A stretch of DNA of 30,000 nucleotides, taken from NCBI GenBank assembly GCA_030674155.1, contig CM060320.1:31090308-31120307 (forward strand), in the 5' to 3' direction. Of this stretch, positions 20,421 to 29,505 are shown in pieces. The notes under the pieces are model-generated. The model was not told where the DNA came from, ran no database searches, and saw only the letters and a program-made list of their open reading frames with translations. Numbering within the stretch: the first letter of the stretch is position 1; every line of letters starts with the position of its first letter. The translations under genes and the position numbers were made by a program. This stretch comes from Stramonita haemastoma (Eukaryota; Mollusca; Gastropoda; Neogastropoda; Muricidae).

Positions 20421-21055
20421 AGATTTAAAGCAGTGATTTAGCTTGCTGATACCTGTTCAAATCATAAGAATATTTTTATTATCCACGAACAATTTTGGTA
20501 TAAGGTTTTGAATGTATTTTATTTTGTTTCTCAGCTACAGCTCTATGGCTCACCAATGGTGAGATTTTGTATATGCAACAATTTACCCATCATTATGATA
20601 ACCCCACGTCAACTTAAGGGATAATATCTAAACACAAGGTCAGTGTGTTGATGATCTTTTTTTCAATCGTTTTTCACTGTCCACAAAATATCCTCTCCTC
20701 TGAAAGGTGAAACAGGTTTTAATGTGTACACAAGATGTTTGCTTGTAATACACATGGCAATTTAGTTTTTTTATCTCATTGAAAAGACTTTTAATGGGGT
20801 GGAGTCGGTACTGATGTTAACTCCAGAGAAAAATACCCTCAAAGGGCGCACCCTTAGGTGGCTTGAACTCATTTTATCACATCTCATTCACGCCCTATTA
20901 CTAGGCTATCTTACCCTATGGTAAAGCTTATGTTTCTCAGATTTTGTTTTCCTTTCCTTTGCTTTAATCTGCCAGTAAAACAAGATAAGGATGCAAGGAA
21001 CAGGGGAGAGGGAAAAACAGAGGCAGAAAGACTGACAAGCTGAAACATTAAAACA

Positions 21056-21120
21056 AGAGTGACTGAGACAGAGAGAAGGCAGAGAGAGAATGAAACTAAA
21101 GACAGAGACAGAAAGATGAG
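21056..21120. repeat. Purine-rich GACA/GAGA tract preceding repeat C
   Basis: Imperfect AGACAGAGAGA sequence about 70 bp before the left edge of the repeat C copy at 21188, matching the arrangement at 4210-4311. Confidence 0.8.
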
Positions 21121-21187
21121 GGAGGGAATGGAGCCAAGAACAAAGCAAAAACGGTGTAAAACAAAAAACATCAGTCACTAAAATGGA

Positions 21188-21560
21188 TTCAACAAGTGCC
21201 TAGAGCATCCCCTTGAGAATAGCCTAATCATCAACTCTACAGGGTTTTTTTTCTTTTTTTAAAGAAGAAAATATGCCCTGAGGTAGCCAGACAAAAGAAG
21301 TGTTAGTGAAGAGGAAATGCCATCACTATTTACCCAGCTAATGACTGTTGGCCAGGCGAATTTCAGCAGCAGAAAGTCGATAACATTGTCAAAAGCTCGT
21401 GCAACATGCAGGCCCTCCGGGCAAGACACGGCAGTGGAAACAGATTTTTTTTTCATCTGGCACAGGAAGAAAGAATCTGTCCTGTACACTTTGCTTGGTT
21501 GATGTGCTCAAGGGGATTGTCATTGTGTTTATTGTGTTGTATTATTATCCACAGCCTTTT
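21188..21560 (+). repeat. Repeat C copy at 21.2 kb
   Basis: Starts GATTCAACAAGTGCCTAGAG. The anchor CTATTTACCC is at 21326, and the 3' block ends CTTTGCTTGG near 21499. Positions 21314-21416 are identical to 4439-4541 over 103 bases. The bases before 21300 differ from the 4.3-kb copy after the first 20. Confidence 0.8.
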
Positions 21561-21790
21561 ATTTATTGCCGTTTTTCTTTTTTTCTTTTCTTTGGGTTTT
21601 TTATGTGGTGTTTTCTTTGTTTGTTTTATTGTTTGAATTTTTGGTTTCTTTTGGTTAAATATAAAGATCTATACAGAATAAGTTAATGGGTACCAGGCAT
21701 TTTAACTCAGAACCTTTAGGAATGAGATTAAATAAATACTACCTTTACCTTTAAATGAAAAAAGATCGATCTATCAATCAGAAGAAGAAG
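21561..21790. other. T-rich non-coding DNA
   Basis: TTTTCTTT and TGTTTG-rich sequence, probably the 3' part of the preceding repeat C unit, whose array members also have T/G-rich 3' halves. Confidence 0.4.
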
Positions 21791-21793
21791 AAA

Positions 21794-21855
<62 letters not shown>
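21794..21855. repeat. (GAT)20 microsatellite
   Basis: Uninterrupted GAT triplets after a short GAA run. Confidence 0.95.
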
Positions 21856-21894
21856 AACATACTTTCTAAAATAAATTTAAAAAAAACAGTGATG

Positions 21895-22160
21895 TGACAG
21901 GCTGCACAATTTACCCAACTGATGAGTTTCCCAGACTGGCAATCTGCAACAGAAGGTCAAAAGCACAGTTGAAAAAAAACAAAGAAAAACAGAAAGGAAA
22001 AACTCTTGAGGTTTACTGGCCTACCCTGAAGGCAGCAGAGAGCTAAAAGAATTCTGTCTGGCATAGAGAAAAAATGGGCCTGTCTTGCATCTTTTTTGTT
22101 TGTTTTGTGCTCGAGGCGGGTAGAGAGTCGTGTTGCTTGAAGATTATGACTGCTCTGTAG
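21895..22160 (+). repeat. Divergent repeat C copy at 21.9 kb
   Basis: AATTTACCCAACTGATGAG (21908) corresponds to the anchor, about 580 bp after that of the previous copy. TTCTGTCTGGCATAG (22051), then CCTGTCTTGCATC and TTGTTTTGTGCTCGAGGCGG, match the 3' block of the copies at 4.3 and 21.2 kb in the same order. The middle is poorly conserved and carries an A-rich insertion. Confidence 0.6.
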
Positions 22161-22216
22161 TTTTGTCTGCTTTTGTTTTGCTCTTGGCTTCAGGTTACAT
22201 CAAGGAAGGTGCTGTG

Positions 22217-22248
22217 GAGGGGGGGGGTTGGAGCGGGGGAGGGGGGTA
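22217..22248. repeat. G-rich tract
   Basis: Several G runs including one of eight or nine, separated by TTGGAGC and A; guanine-quadruplex potential. Confidence 0.8.
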
Positions 22249-22348
22249 GGCATTGTTACTGCTTTCTGTCTGTTTCAAATTTTGAACTGAAGGAAGGTAC
22301 AGTTTTACGGTGCATGTGTGTGGGAGAGGGGGTGAGTGAGTGTGTGGA

Positions 22349-22350
22349 GT

Positions 22351-22399
<49 letters not shown>

Positions 22400-22519
22400 G
22401 TTGTGTGTGTGTGTGTGTGTGTGTGTACGTACGTAGGTGTGTGTGTGTGTGGTGTGTGGTGTGTGTGTACTGTGTGCTGTTGGTATGTGTGTATGTGGTT
22501 GTGGTGGGGGGGGGGGGGG
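22349..22519. repeat. (GT)n tract ending in poly-G
   Basis: GT repeats with ACGTACG and GGTGTGT interruptions and a run of 15 G at about 22505-22519. Confidence 0.9.
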
Positions 22520-22555
22520 TACAGTGTGGGGATGTGTACACTCAAGCATGTTAAG

Positions 22556-22645
22556 AGACAGACAGACAGACAACAGAGAGACAGAGAGAGAGAAACATAC
22601 AGAGAGACACAGAAAGAGACAAAGACAGAGACAGAGGGAGAGAGT
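22556..22645. repeat. GACA/GAGA purine-rich tract
   Basis: CAGA tetranucleotides changing into imperfect GAGA. Confidence 0.9.
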
Positions 22646-23320
22646 CTAACCAAATGAAATAACTTTTTCCTGCCTTCAGCAACAAAGCAATACTGTATAC
22701 CATATGGTATTTTGGCAGACAGGGCACTTAGGATACCAAAGTTTTTTCAAGTTCTGCAGCGTTACAAGGTGACACTTCCACCTGCTCTAGAATCTGATAA
22801 AGTATGTATGTGCAAGTTTACCTATCGTGCTAAAGGCACATTGACATTTACAGTACTGGTCTACATCTTTGGACTATCACTTAGTTTTTATTTTCTTCAC
22901 ACTCTTAGTACCGTGTTCTGCCTTCAAGCAAGATTGAAAACATAATCTCCACAATCGATTGTTCGAATTTAGTTGTTTCGTCGTTTTTGGTTACTAGTGT
23001 TGTGGATGCTGTTTGTGGTGCCACCCTTATTATTGTTATCCAGGGCGTTGAGACAAGAAACGACAGTACAGTTGATTTTATATCCTGTTTTAATCAGTAT
23101 GTAGTTGTACATTTTGATTAAGATATTACGAGATGACAGTTCCGATATGGCCTCTCTAGTTGGTGGGGTTATTAACAATAGGAATGGATTGGATTGTTGC
23201 TGTGCTGCTATCCTTGTAGTTACTGTTGCTGCTAGTATTGCTAGAATATTTACTCGTTTATATGCCATGTTTCCAGACATAATTTTTGTGACTCTTTTTT
23301 TTAAATAAAAATGCATTCTA
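22646..23320. other. Non-coding DNA
   Basis: No supported gene. The short open frames, such as 23105-23308, show no recognisable domain. Confidence 0.4.
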
Positions 23321-23321
23321 C

Positions 23322-23366
23322 TCACACACACACACACACACACACCACACACACCACACACACACA

Positions 23367-23397
<31 letters not shown>

Positions 23398-23428
23398 GCG
23401 CGCGCGCGCGCGTGCGCGCGCGTGCGTA
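23322..23428. repeat. (CA)n-(CG)n tract with Z-DNA potential
   Basis: Two slips (CACCAC) near the left. From 23355 to 23428 purines and pyrimidines alternate without a break through CA, GCAC and a pure CG core at about 23397-23411. Confidence 0.9.
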
Positions 23429-23429
23429 A

Positions 23430-23432
<3 letters not shown>

Positions 23433-23491
<59 letters not shown>
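23433..23491. repeat. (GA)n microsatellite
   Basis: About 29 GA units directly after the alternating CG tract. Confidence 0.95.
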
Positions 23492-23492
<1 letters not shown>

Positions 23493-24080
23493 AGAATTTC
23501 CCTACGGTGAAAACACTATTTATACTGAAAAAGAGCCTTGGGCATCTATACAGGGGTTGACAATTCCAGATGCAATACTTATAAACCCAACACTGTTCAG
23601 TACATTGAAGCTGAAAACAACCCTGCCACCATGATTTGAAGTATGGAATGAATTGCTTGCATGGGCAAGTTTTAATGATATTAAGATAAAACTAAACAAG
23701 GGGTCAGAAGATCAGAAGTGCTGACTAAAAATGAAATCATCTTGCCTTCAAGCAACTGATGTTCAAAATTGCGCAAAAGCAATGCTATGTCATCCGTAAA
23801 GAAACAACTCAAGTCATGTGCCATTGTGCTTCAACACACCAGTGCACATGGGTGAGCTGACTTAATTACTGATCGATTGGGTGTCGATGATTTTATTCAC
23901 AATATGGGAACTGTAGAGGGGAAAACCAATTTTTGTGTTCAGCTTTCCTTCTGCAACAAGAAAAGAGCAAACTGGTAAAACAAAAACAAAAAAACCCATA
24001 TCGCCATATACAGACCGACAGACAGACCTTCAGGCAGACAGGCAGGCAAAGAGGCATAGAGACAGGCAAACGGAGGTGAA
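23492..24080. other. Unique non-coding DNA
   Basis: No supported gene or shared repeat. Confidence 0.4.
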
Positions 24081-24083
24081 CAC

Positions 24084-24088
24084 AAGCA

Positions 24089-24119
<31 letters not shown>

Positions 24120-24201
24120 GAGACAGAGACAGAGACAGAGAGACAGAGACAGAGAGAGACAGAGAGACAGACAGACAGACAGACAGAGAGGGGGGGGGGG
24201 G
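24084..24201. repeat. (GACA)n/(GAGA)n tract ending in poly-G
   Basis: Imperfect purine-rich repeat ending in about 12 consecutive G (24190-24201). Confidence 0.95.
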
Positions 24202-24220
24202 TAGTGAGTTAGAGATAGAA

Positions 24221-24267
24221 TGTGTGCGTGTGTGTGTGCCTACATGCGTGCGTGCGAGCCTTTGTGT

Positions 24268-24347
<80 letters not shown>

Positions 24348-24382
24348 CTCCTTCGTGTGTGCGTGCGTGTGTACGCGCGCAC
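24221..24382. repeat. (GT)n tract, left arm of a GT/AC inverted pair
   Basis: GT repeats with GCGTGC interruptions. The pure run is at about 24269-24345. Pairs in sense with the AC tract at 24429-24597. Confidence 0.95.
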
Positions 24383-24428
24383 ATGCGAGTGTTTGTGAAA
24401 GAAAACGAAAGTAAGACTGAAAGAAGGA

Positions 24429-24534
24429 ACATACATACGTACACACACACGCGCGCGCGCGCGTGCGCGCACGCACACACACACACAAACACACACACAC
24501 ACAAACACACACACGTGTACGCGCACGCACACAC

Positions 24535-24597
<63 letters not shown>
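24429..24597. repeat. (AC)n/(CG)n tract, right arm of a GT/AC inverted pair
   Basis: Alternating purine-pyrimidine at 24429-24487 with a GCGC core (24450-24464), two AAAC slips, then unbroken alternation at 24505-24597. Confidence 0.95.
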
Positions 24598-24598
<1 letters not shown>

Positions 24599-24699
24599 CT
24601 AACCCTGAATGTTTTTACTTCAAAGGACACAAAAGGTTTTTAAAAAAACAACTGTGTACATAGGACAGATGTTACAATTATCCAGATCATCATTTTTTT

Positions 24700-25540
24700 T
24701 AAAAAACAACCAACAAAATTACCCACGGCACCTTAACCAGTCAAAACCTTTCCCTCATAGAAATGACATCTGCAGGGGAAAAAAGGGAAGGAAAAAAGAG
24801 GGGATAAAAAGAAACTCAAAGCAAGACAGACGACAGAAGAAGAAGCAGAGGGGAAATTCCATCATCACTATTTACCCAGCTAATGACTGTTTGCAGCTCG
24901 AGCGAACTTCGGTTGCAGAAAGTCGATAACACTGTTAAAGGCTTGTACAGCATGCAAGGCCCACAGGGAAAGCAAGCAAGGTAGGTAGGTAGGTGGACAA
25001 ATTTCATCTGGTAAAGGAAATAGTTTTTTATTGTTTTGTTTTAAAGGGAAAGGTGTCCCATAACCTGTGTGGTCGTAGGGGAGAGAGGAATCAGAGACCT
25101 CCCTTCTCTAGAGGCCAGCATATCGAGGGCAGCGCTATCTCCTCTCCCTCGCTGCTTTACCTTCCCTGACCTTAAAGAGCAGGTACCCATTAACAGCTGG
25201 GTGGACTGGGGGACTGTACTGAAACCAAGGCGCCAAAGGATCACCCATCCAACCTAGGTAACCTTGCTGGCAGCTTAACATTGACTTGCAAATTTTGTTC
25301 TCTTTGGTTTTGTGCCTGAAATAGCAATTATTCCATGCATGAATGTTTCCTCTATATATTTTTTAAATTTCGATTTCCTTTTTTATTTGTTCTGTATTAC
25401 GTGTTTATTGGCCGGTAGACCATTTGGAAATGTTGTGATTATATGATGATACTTTAGTGCAGAATAGGTGGGGTTTTTTTGTTTCCTGTGCTAGAAAGAA
25501 AAGATAGAACAGAGATTTGAATCCAAACTGATGACATTTA
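24700..25540 (+). repeat. Repeat C array unit 0 (interrupted by SINE-A)
   Basis: Anchor at 24868. The 3' block is split: TTCATCTGGTAAAGGAAATA (24999) lies left of the SINE, and TTTGTGCCTGAAATAGCAAT (about 25307) lies right of it. The distal part (GATTATATGATGATACTTTA near 25437) loosely corresponds to GATTTGACTATGC. The most divergent unit of the array. Confidence 0.6.
25047..25279 (-). mobile_element. SINE-A copy 6, 5'-truncated, inside a repeat C unit
   Basis: The body and 3' end match the family (GGTCGTAGGGGAGAGAGG, TCGCTGCTTTACCTTCCCTG). The element stops at GGCAGCTTAAC, so box A and the first part of the head are missing. It has one repeat C unit on both sides. Confidence 0.85.
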
Positions 25541-25597
25541 GAGAGAAGAGAACACAAGAGAGAGAGAGAGAGAAGAGAGAGAGAAGAGAAGAGAGAG

Positions 25598-25647
<50 letters not shown>

Positions 25648-25997
25648 CAAGACAGAGACAGAGACAGAGAGACACAGAGAGGGGTGAGGGAGGGGGTGAG
25701 GGAGGGTGAGAGAGAGACAGAGACAAACAGACAGTCAGAAAGACAGACAGAGACAGAGAGAAACACAGAGAGATATCTTTTTTTTATCGAGGATAACAAA
25801 TAAGCAATCAGTGCTTTTCATCGTCCGTGTGTATGCAGATTGAGAGAGAGAGTGAAACACACGACAGTGGAAAGATAGAGAGATAGACAGAGACAAAGAG
25901 AGAGAAGAGACATAGAGAGAGAGCCAGAGAGACACAGAGGCAGGAGAGAGAGAAGAGAGAGAGGAGCAGAGAGAGGAGAGAGAGAGAGAAGAGAGCG

Positions 25998-26046
<49 letters not shown>
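25539..26046. repeat. Long GA-rich tract (about 500 bp)
   Basis: Nearly pure purine on the plus strand (GA, GACA, GGA units), interrupted at about 25770-25850 by TTTTTTTATCGAGGATAAC and following unique sequence. It lies between array units 0 and 1, where other units have a purine-rich patch of 15-45 bp. Confidence 0.95.
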
Positions 26047-26047
<1 letters not shown>

Positions 26048-26138
26048 TACAGAGAGACAAAAAGAACTTATTCTGAAGTTTTTTTTTCCAAAAAGGAAAC
26101 AAAAATACAGCATGAACCTATATAAGAAGAACAAAGGG

Positions 26139-26940
26139 ATTGAACAAGTGCCCATTTCATCTTTAAAAAGAACCAGCACTGCAACCTTGATTGGCCTCAT
26201 CAGATCACACATACAACATCTAAAAAAAAAACCAAAGGAAAAGAAAAGATGGAATGACCCCCAAAGGATACAGACCAAAGAAGGGAGAGGGGCAGAAATT
26301 TCACCACTATTTACCAGGCTAATGACTGTTTGTCAGGGCTAATTTCAGCTGCAGAAAGTCGATAGCTCTGTGAAACTCTGGTGCAGCAAGCAAAGCCCAT
26401 CAGAGAGGGAGGTGACAGAAGTGGGAGAATTTTTACTCAATGGTAGGAAGAATGGATCCATCTTGCATGCTCCACTTGTTTGTTTATGCCTAAGGCAGGT
26501 TGTTATTGTATTGCCGATAATTCTTCCTTGTTTTTGTTGTTATGTTGTTGGTGGACTTTATTTGTTTTCATGTTTGTTTTGTTGTGTTATGTTGTTGGTG
26601 ACTTTTATTTGTTTTTCACTGTTTGTTTTTGTTGTTATTTTATGTTGATGGACTTTATAGTTATTTGTGGTTTTAGTGTTACTTTTTGCTTTTGTGTGTT
26701 TGTTTATTGTTTGTTCATTACTGTTTTGTAATGATTTGACTATGCAAAATGCTTTGTTGCAGATCATTGTTTGGTCTATTCTTATAGAATGTGGGGTTGG
26801 AGGTAAGACCACCAAACTAGTAACAGATATAGTTTGGAAAATTGAACTGAAGAAACAGAAAAACAGACGGAAATTGAATTTTTCACTGTAAAGGGAAAAA
26901 ATGAAACACTAACATAGAATATAAAAAAAAAAAAAAAACA
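26139..26940 (+). repeat. Repeat C array unit 1 (type A)
   Basis: Starts GATTGAACAAGTGCCC. Its type-specific stretch, 26184-26222, is identical over 39 bases to 28738-28776 in unit 4 and is replaced by other sequence in units 2, 3 and 5. The anchor is at 26307. The 3' half is rich in TGTTTTTGTTG, and the last part has GATTTGACTATGCAAAATGC (26733) and ends in a 16-base A run. Confidence 0.75.
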
Positions 26941-27658
26941 GATTCAACAAGTGCCCAAGTCATCTCAAAAGGACTCCGGTAATGCCTGGGGCATCTGATT
27001 GTCCCCCTGTGTCATACACAAAGAACACCTGCAAATAGAAAGCATAGAGATGGCCCCTAAAGAGACAGAGACCAAAGAAGCAGAAGAGGAGCAGAAAATT
27101 CCACCACTATTTACCCAGCTAATGACTGTTTGCAGGGCTAATTTCAGCTGCAGAAAGTCCATAACTCTGTCAAATACTAGTGCAGCAAGCAGAACCCCTA
27201 CAGATGGAGGTGACAGAAATGGAATTTTTTTTACCTCATGTAAGAAGAAGGGCATCCATCTTGCACATTCCATTTGTTTGTTTATGCCTAAGGCAGTTTG
27301 TTATTGCATGGCATGCTTCTTGCATTTAGGGTTTGTTGTTGTTACTGCTGTTTTTGTTTATTTGTTTCTGTTGGGTGAGTGTTGCTGTTATTGCTTCTTG
27401 TGTGTTATTTATTTGTTTGCTTCTTACTAATTTTAGATGATTTGACTATGCAAGAAAGCTTTGATGTATATCATATTTTTTATCTTTTTTTAATAGAATG
27501 GGGGGGAAACATAAGACCACCAAAACAATACGGATAAAGAGTGGGAAATTCATAACTGAAGAAGCAGAGAAACAGAGGAGAGAAGGAGAATGACCTTGAA
27601 CTTTTCACCACAGAAGGAATAAAAATTAAACACCAACATAGAACTAAAAGAATGAACA
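26941..27658 (+). repeat. Repeat C array unit 2 (type B)
   Basis: 718 bp, the most compact unit. Type B is marked by GTGTCATACACAAAGAA (about 27010) before the anchor at 27107. A 143-codon frame (26999-27430) spans the first half, but its equivalents in the other units are frameshifted or stopped. Confidence 0.75.
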
Positions 27659-28684
27659 GATTCAACTAGTACCTGGGTCAAACCAAAAGAAACCACAAAA
27701 TCTGGGCCATCTTAACTGGCTTCCTCTGTCATACACAAACAACCTCTGCAAAAAGAAAAGATAAAGTTGGCCTCACAGGAATGTAGACAAGAGAAAAGGT
27801 AGTGAAGCACAAATTCCATTACTATTTATCCAGTTAATGATTATTTGCAGGGCAAATTTCAGCCACAGAACAGGTGATAACTCTGTTATAGGTTCATGTA
27901 GTAAGTAAAGCCCACTGGGTAGGGAGGTAAGAGAAATGGGAAAAAATTGTAGTCATGGAGGAAGAATAGGTCTACGGCAGGTTGTTATTACATGGTATGA
28001 AATAACTCTTCCACTATTTGATATTGTTGATGGTGTTGTTGTTGTTGTTGCTACCATTGTTGTTGTTGTTGTTTTGTTGTTGCTGCTGTTGTTGTTGTTG
28101 TTGTTGTTCTTCTTCTTCTTCTTCTTCTTCTTCTTCTTCTTCTCTCTCTCTCTCCTCCTCCTCCTCCTCCTCCTCCTCCTCCTCCTCCTCCTCCTCCTTC
28201 TTCTTCTTCTTCTATTCTTCTTCTTATTTTCTTTGCATTCTTCTTCTTCTTCTTTACATTCTTCTTCTTTGCATTCTTCTTCTTCTTCTTTGCATTCTTC
28301 TTCTTCTTCTTTGCATTCTGCTGCTGCTGCGTCTTCTTGTTTTTGTTGTCAGTAGTAGATTGGGTTGTTTTGTTTTTGTTCTTTGTTGTTTTTGGATTGG
28401 TTTGGGAATTGCTATTTTTGTAATTGCTTGTTTTGCTTGTTGTTTGCTTGCTTGTTCACTAGATGTTGGTACATGATTTGATTATGCAAAAATGCTTTGC
28501 TGAAGATTAATTTTTGTCTTTTCGTAACATACTGACAAACATAGATAATAGACCAAACAAGCAGAAAACAGAGAGTGGAAAAAGTGAACTGAAGAAACCA
28601 AAAGAAATTGACAACACAGACCTCAAATCCTTCACCCCAAAGGCGACAAAACTTATACACCAACACGAGCCAAACAAAAGAACA
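27659..28684 (+). repeat. Repeat C array unit 3 (type B, expanded)
   Basis: CTGTCATACACAAACAA near 27727 marks type B. The anchor at 27822 is changed to CTATTTATCCAGTTAATGAT. The T/G-rich 3' half is expanded by about 300 bp of TTG, TTC and CTC triplets (28023-28335). Confidence 0.75.
28023..28335. repeat. (TTG)n-(TTC)n-(CTC)n triplet expansion in unit 3
   Basis: TTG units to about 28107, TTC to 28140, CTC/CCT to about 28197, then TTC blocks separated by TTTGCATTC. The GCATTC-containing block is itself repeated four to five times (28235-28320). Confidence 0.95.
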
Positions 28685-29505
28685 GATTCAACAAGTAACA
28701 GGTCATCTTAAAACAAACCAATAAAACTGTCAGGGCTACCTTGATTGGCCTCATCAGATCACACATACAACATCTACAAAAAAACAAAGTATAAGAAAGG
28801 ATGGAATGACCCCAAAGGAATAGACTAATAGAAGCGAAGAGGGGCAGAAATTCCACCACTATTTACCTGGCTAATGACTGTTTGCAGGGCAAATTTCAGC
28901 AGCAGAAAGTCGATAACTCTGTCCAACTCTGGTGCAGAAAGTAAACCCCATCAGAGGAAGAAAATGACAGAAATAGGAGAATTCCTACCTGATGTAGGAA
29001 GAATGGATCCATTTTACACGTTCCATTTGTTTGTTTATGTGTTGGTTTATGCTTAAGTCAGGTTGCTATTACATTGCATGAATAGTTCTAGCACCATTTT
29101 GGCTTTGCCTTGTTAGTGTTGTTTGGAGTTTTTGTTTAGTTGTTGTTAGTTTTTATGGATTTGTTGTGGGGGGGGAATGTTTTTGTTGGTTTTGTTGTTT
29201 TGGGGGGTTGCTACTATTGTTGTTTCTTGTGTATTTATTTATTTGATTGTTCATTGCTGTTTATAAATGACTTGGTTATACAAGTAAGCTTTATGCAGAT
29301 CATTTTTGTCTATTCTTAACAGAAAGGATGGGAAAAAAGGTTAAGAGCACCAAACCAGTGACAGATTGATAGTAGGAAATGGAGAACTGAAGAGACAAAG
29401 ACAGTCAAGGCAGACAGACAAGATAAACAGAATGATATGGCCCTGAAACGTTTGCCCCCAAAGAGAAAAAAATAAACACAATCATAGAATCAAAAGAATG
29501 AACAA
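28685..29505 (+). repeat. Repeat C array unit 4 (type A)
   Basis: GATTCAACAAGTAACAGG start. Type A stretch at 28738-28776 is identical to that of unit 1, and GGATGGAATGACCCC and GAGGGGCAGAAATT also match unit 1 rather than the type B units. Anchor at 28859. Confidence 0.75.

Larger units (their letters stand above)
19391..21055. other. Mostly unique AT-rich non-coding DNA
   Basis: The longest stretch of the window without retroelements. It contains an ATC/CAT-rich triplet patch (19780-19880) and a homeodomain-motif-rich patch (20090-20420, listed separately). No supported gene. Confidence 0.45.

Noticed and set aside
23105..23308. 67-codon frame in GTTGCTGCT-rich DNA
   Set aside because: Composition-driven frame without family features.
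23893..24630. 245-codon Cys/Val- and Thr/His-rich frame
   Set aside because: Direct translation of GT/AC and CAGA repeats; no family features.
26999..27430. Possible conserved short protein in repeat C (PLFTQLMTVCRANFS motif in several units)
   Set aside because: The motif appears in units 2 and 4 and in the 4.3- and 21.2-kb copies, but units 0 and 1 are shifted out of frame within it and unit 3 diverges. Other frames across the same block are also open. A synonymous/non-synonymous test over many copies would be decisive.
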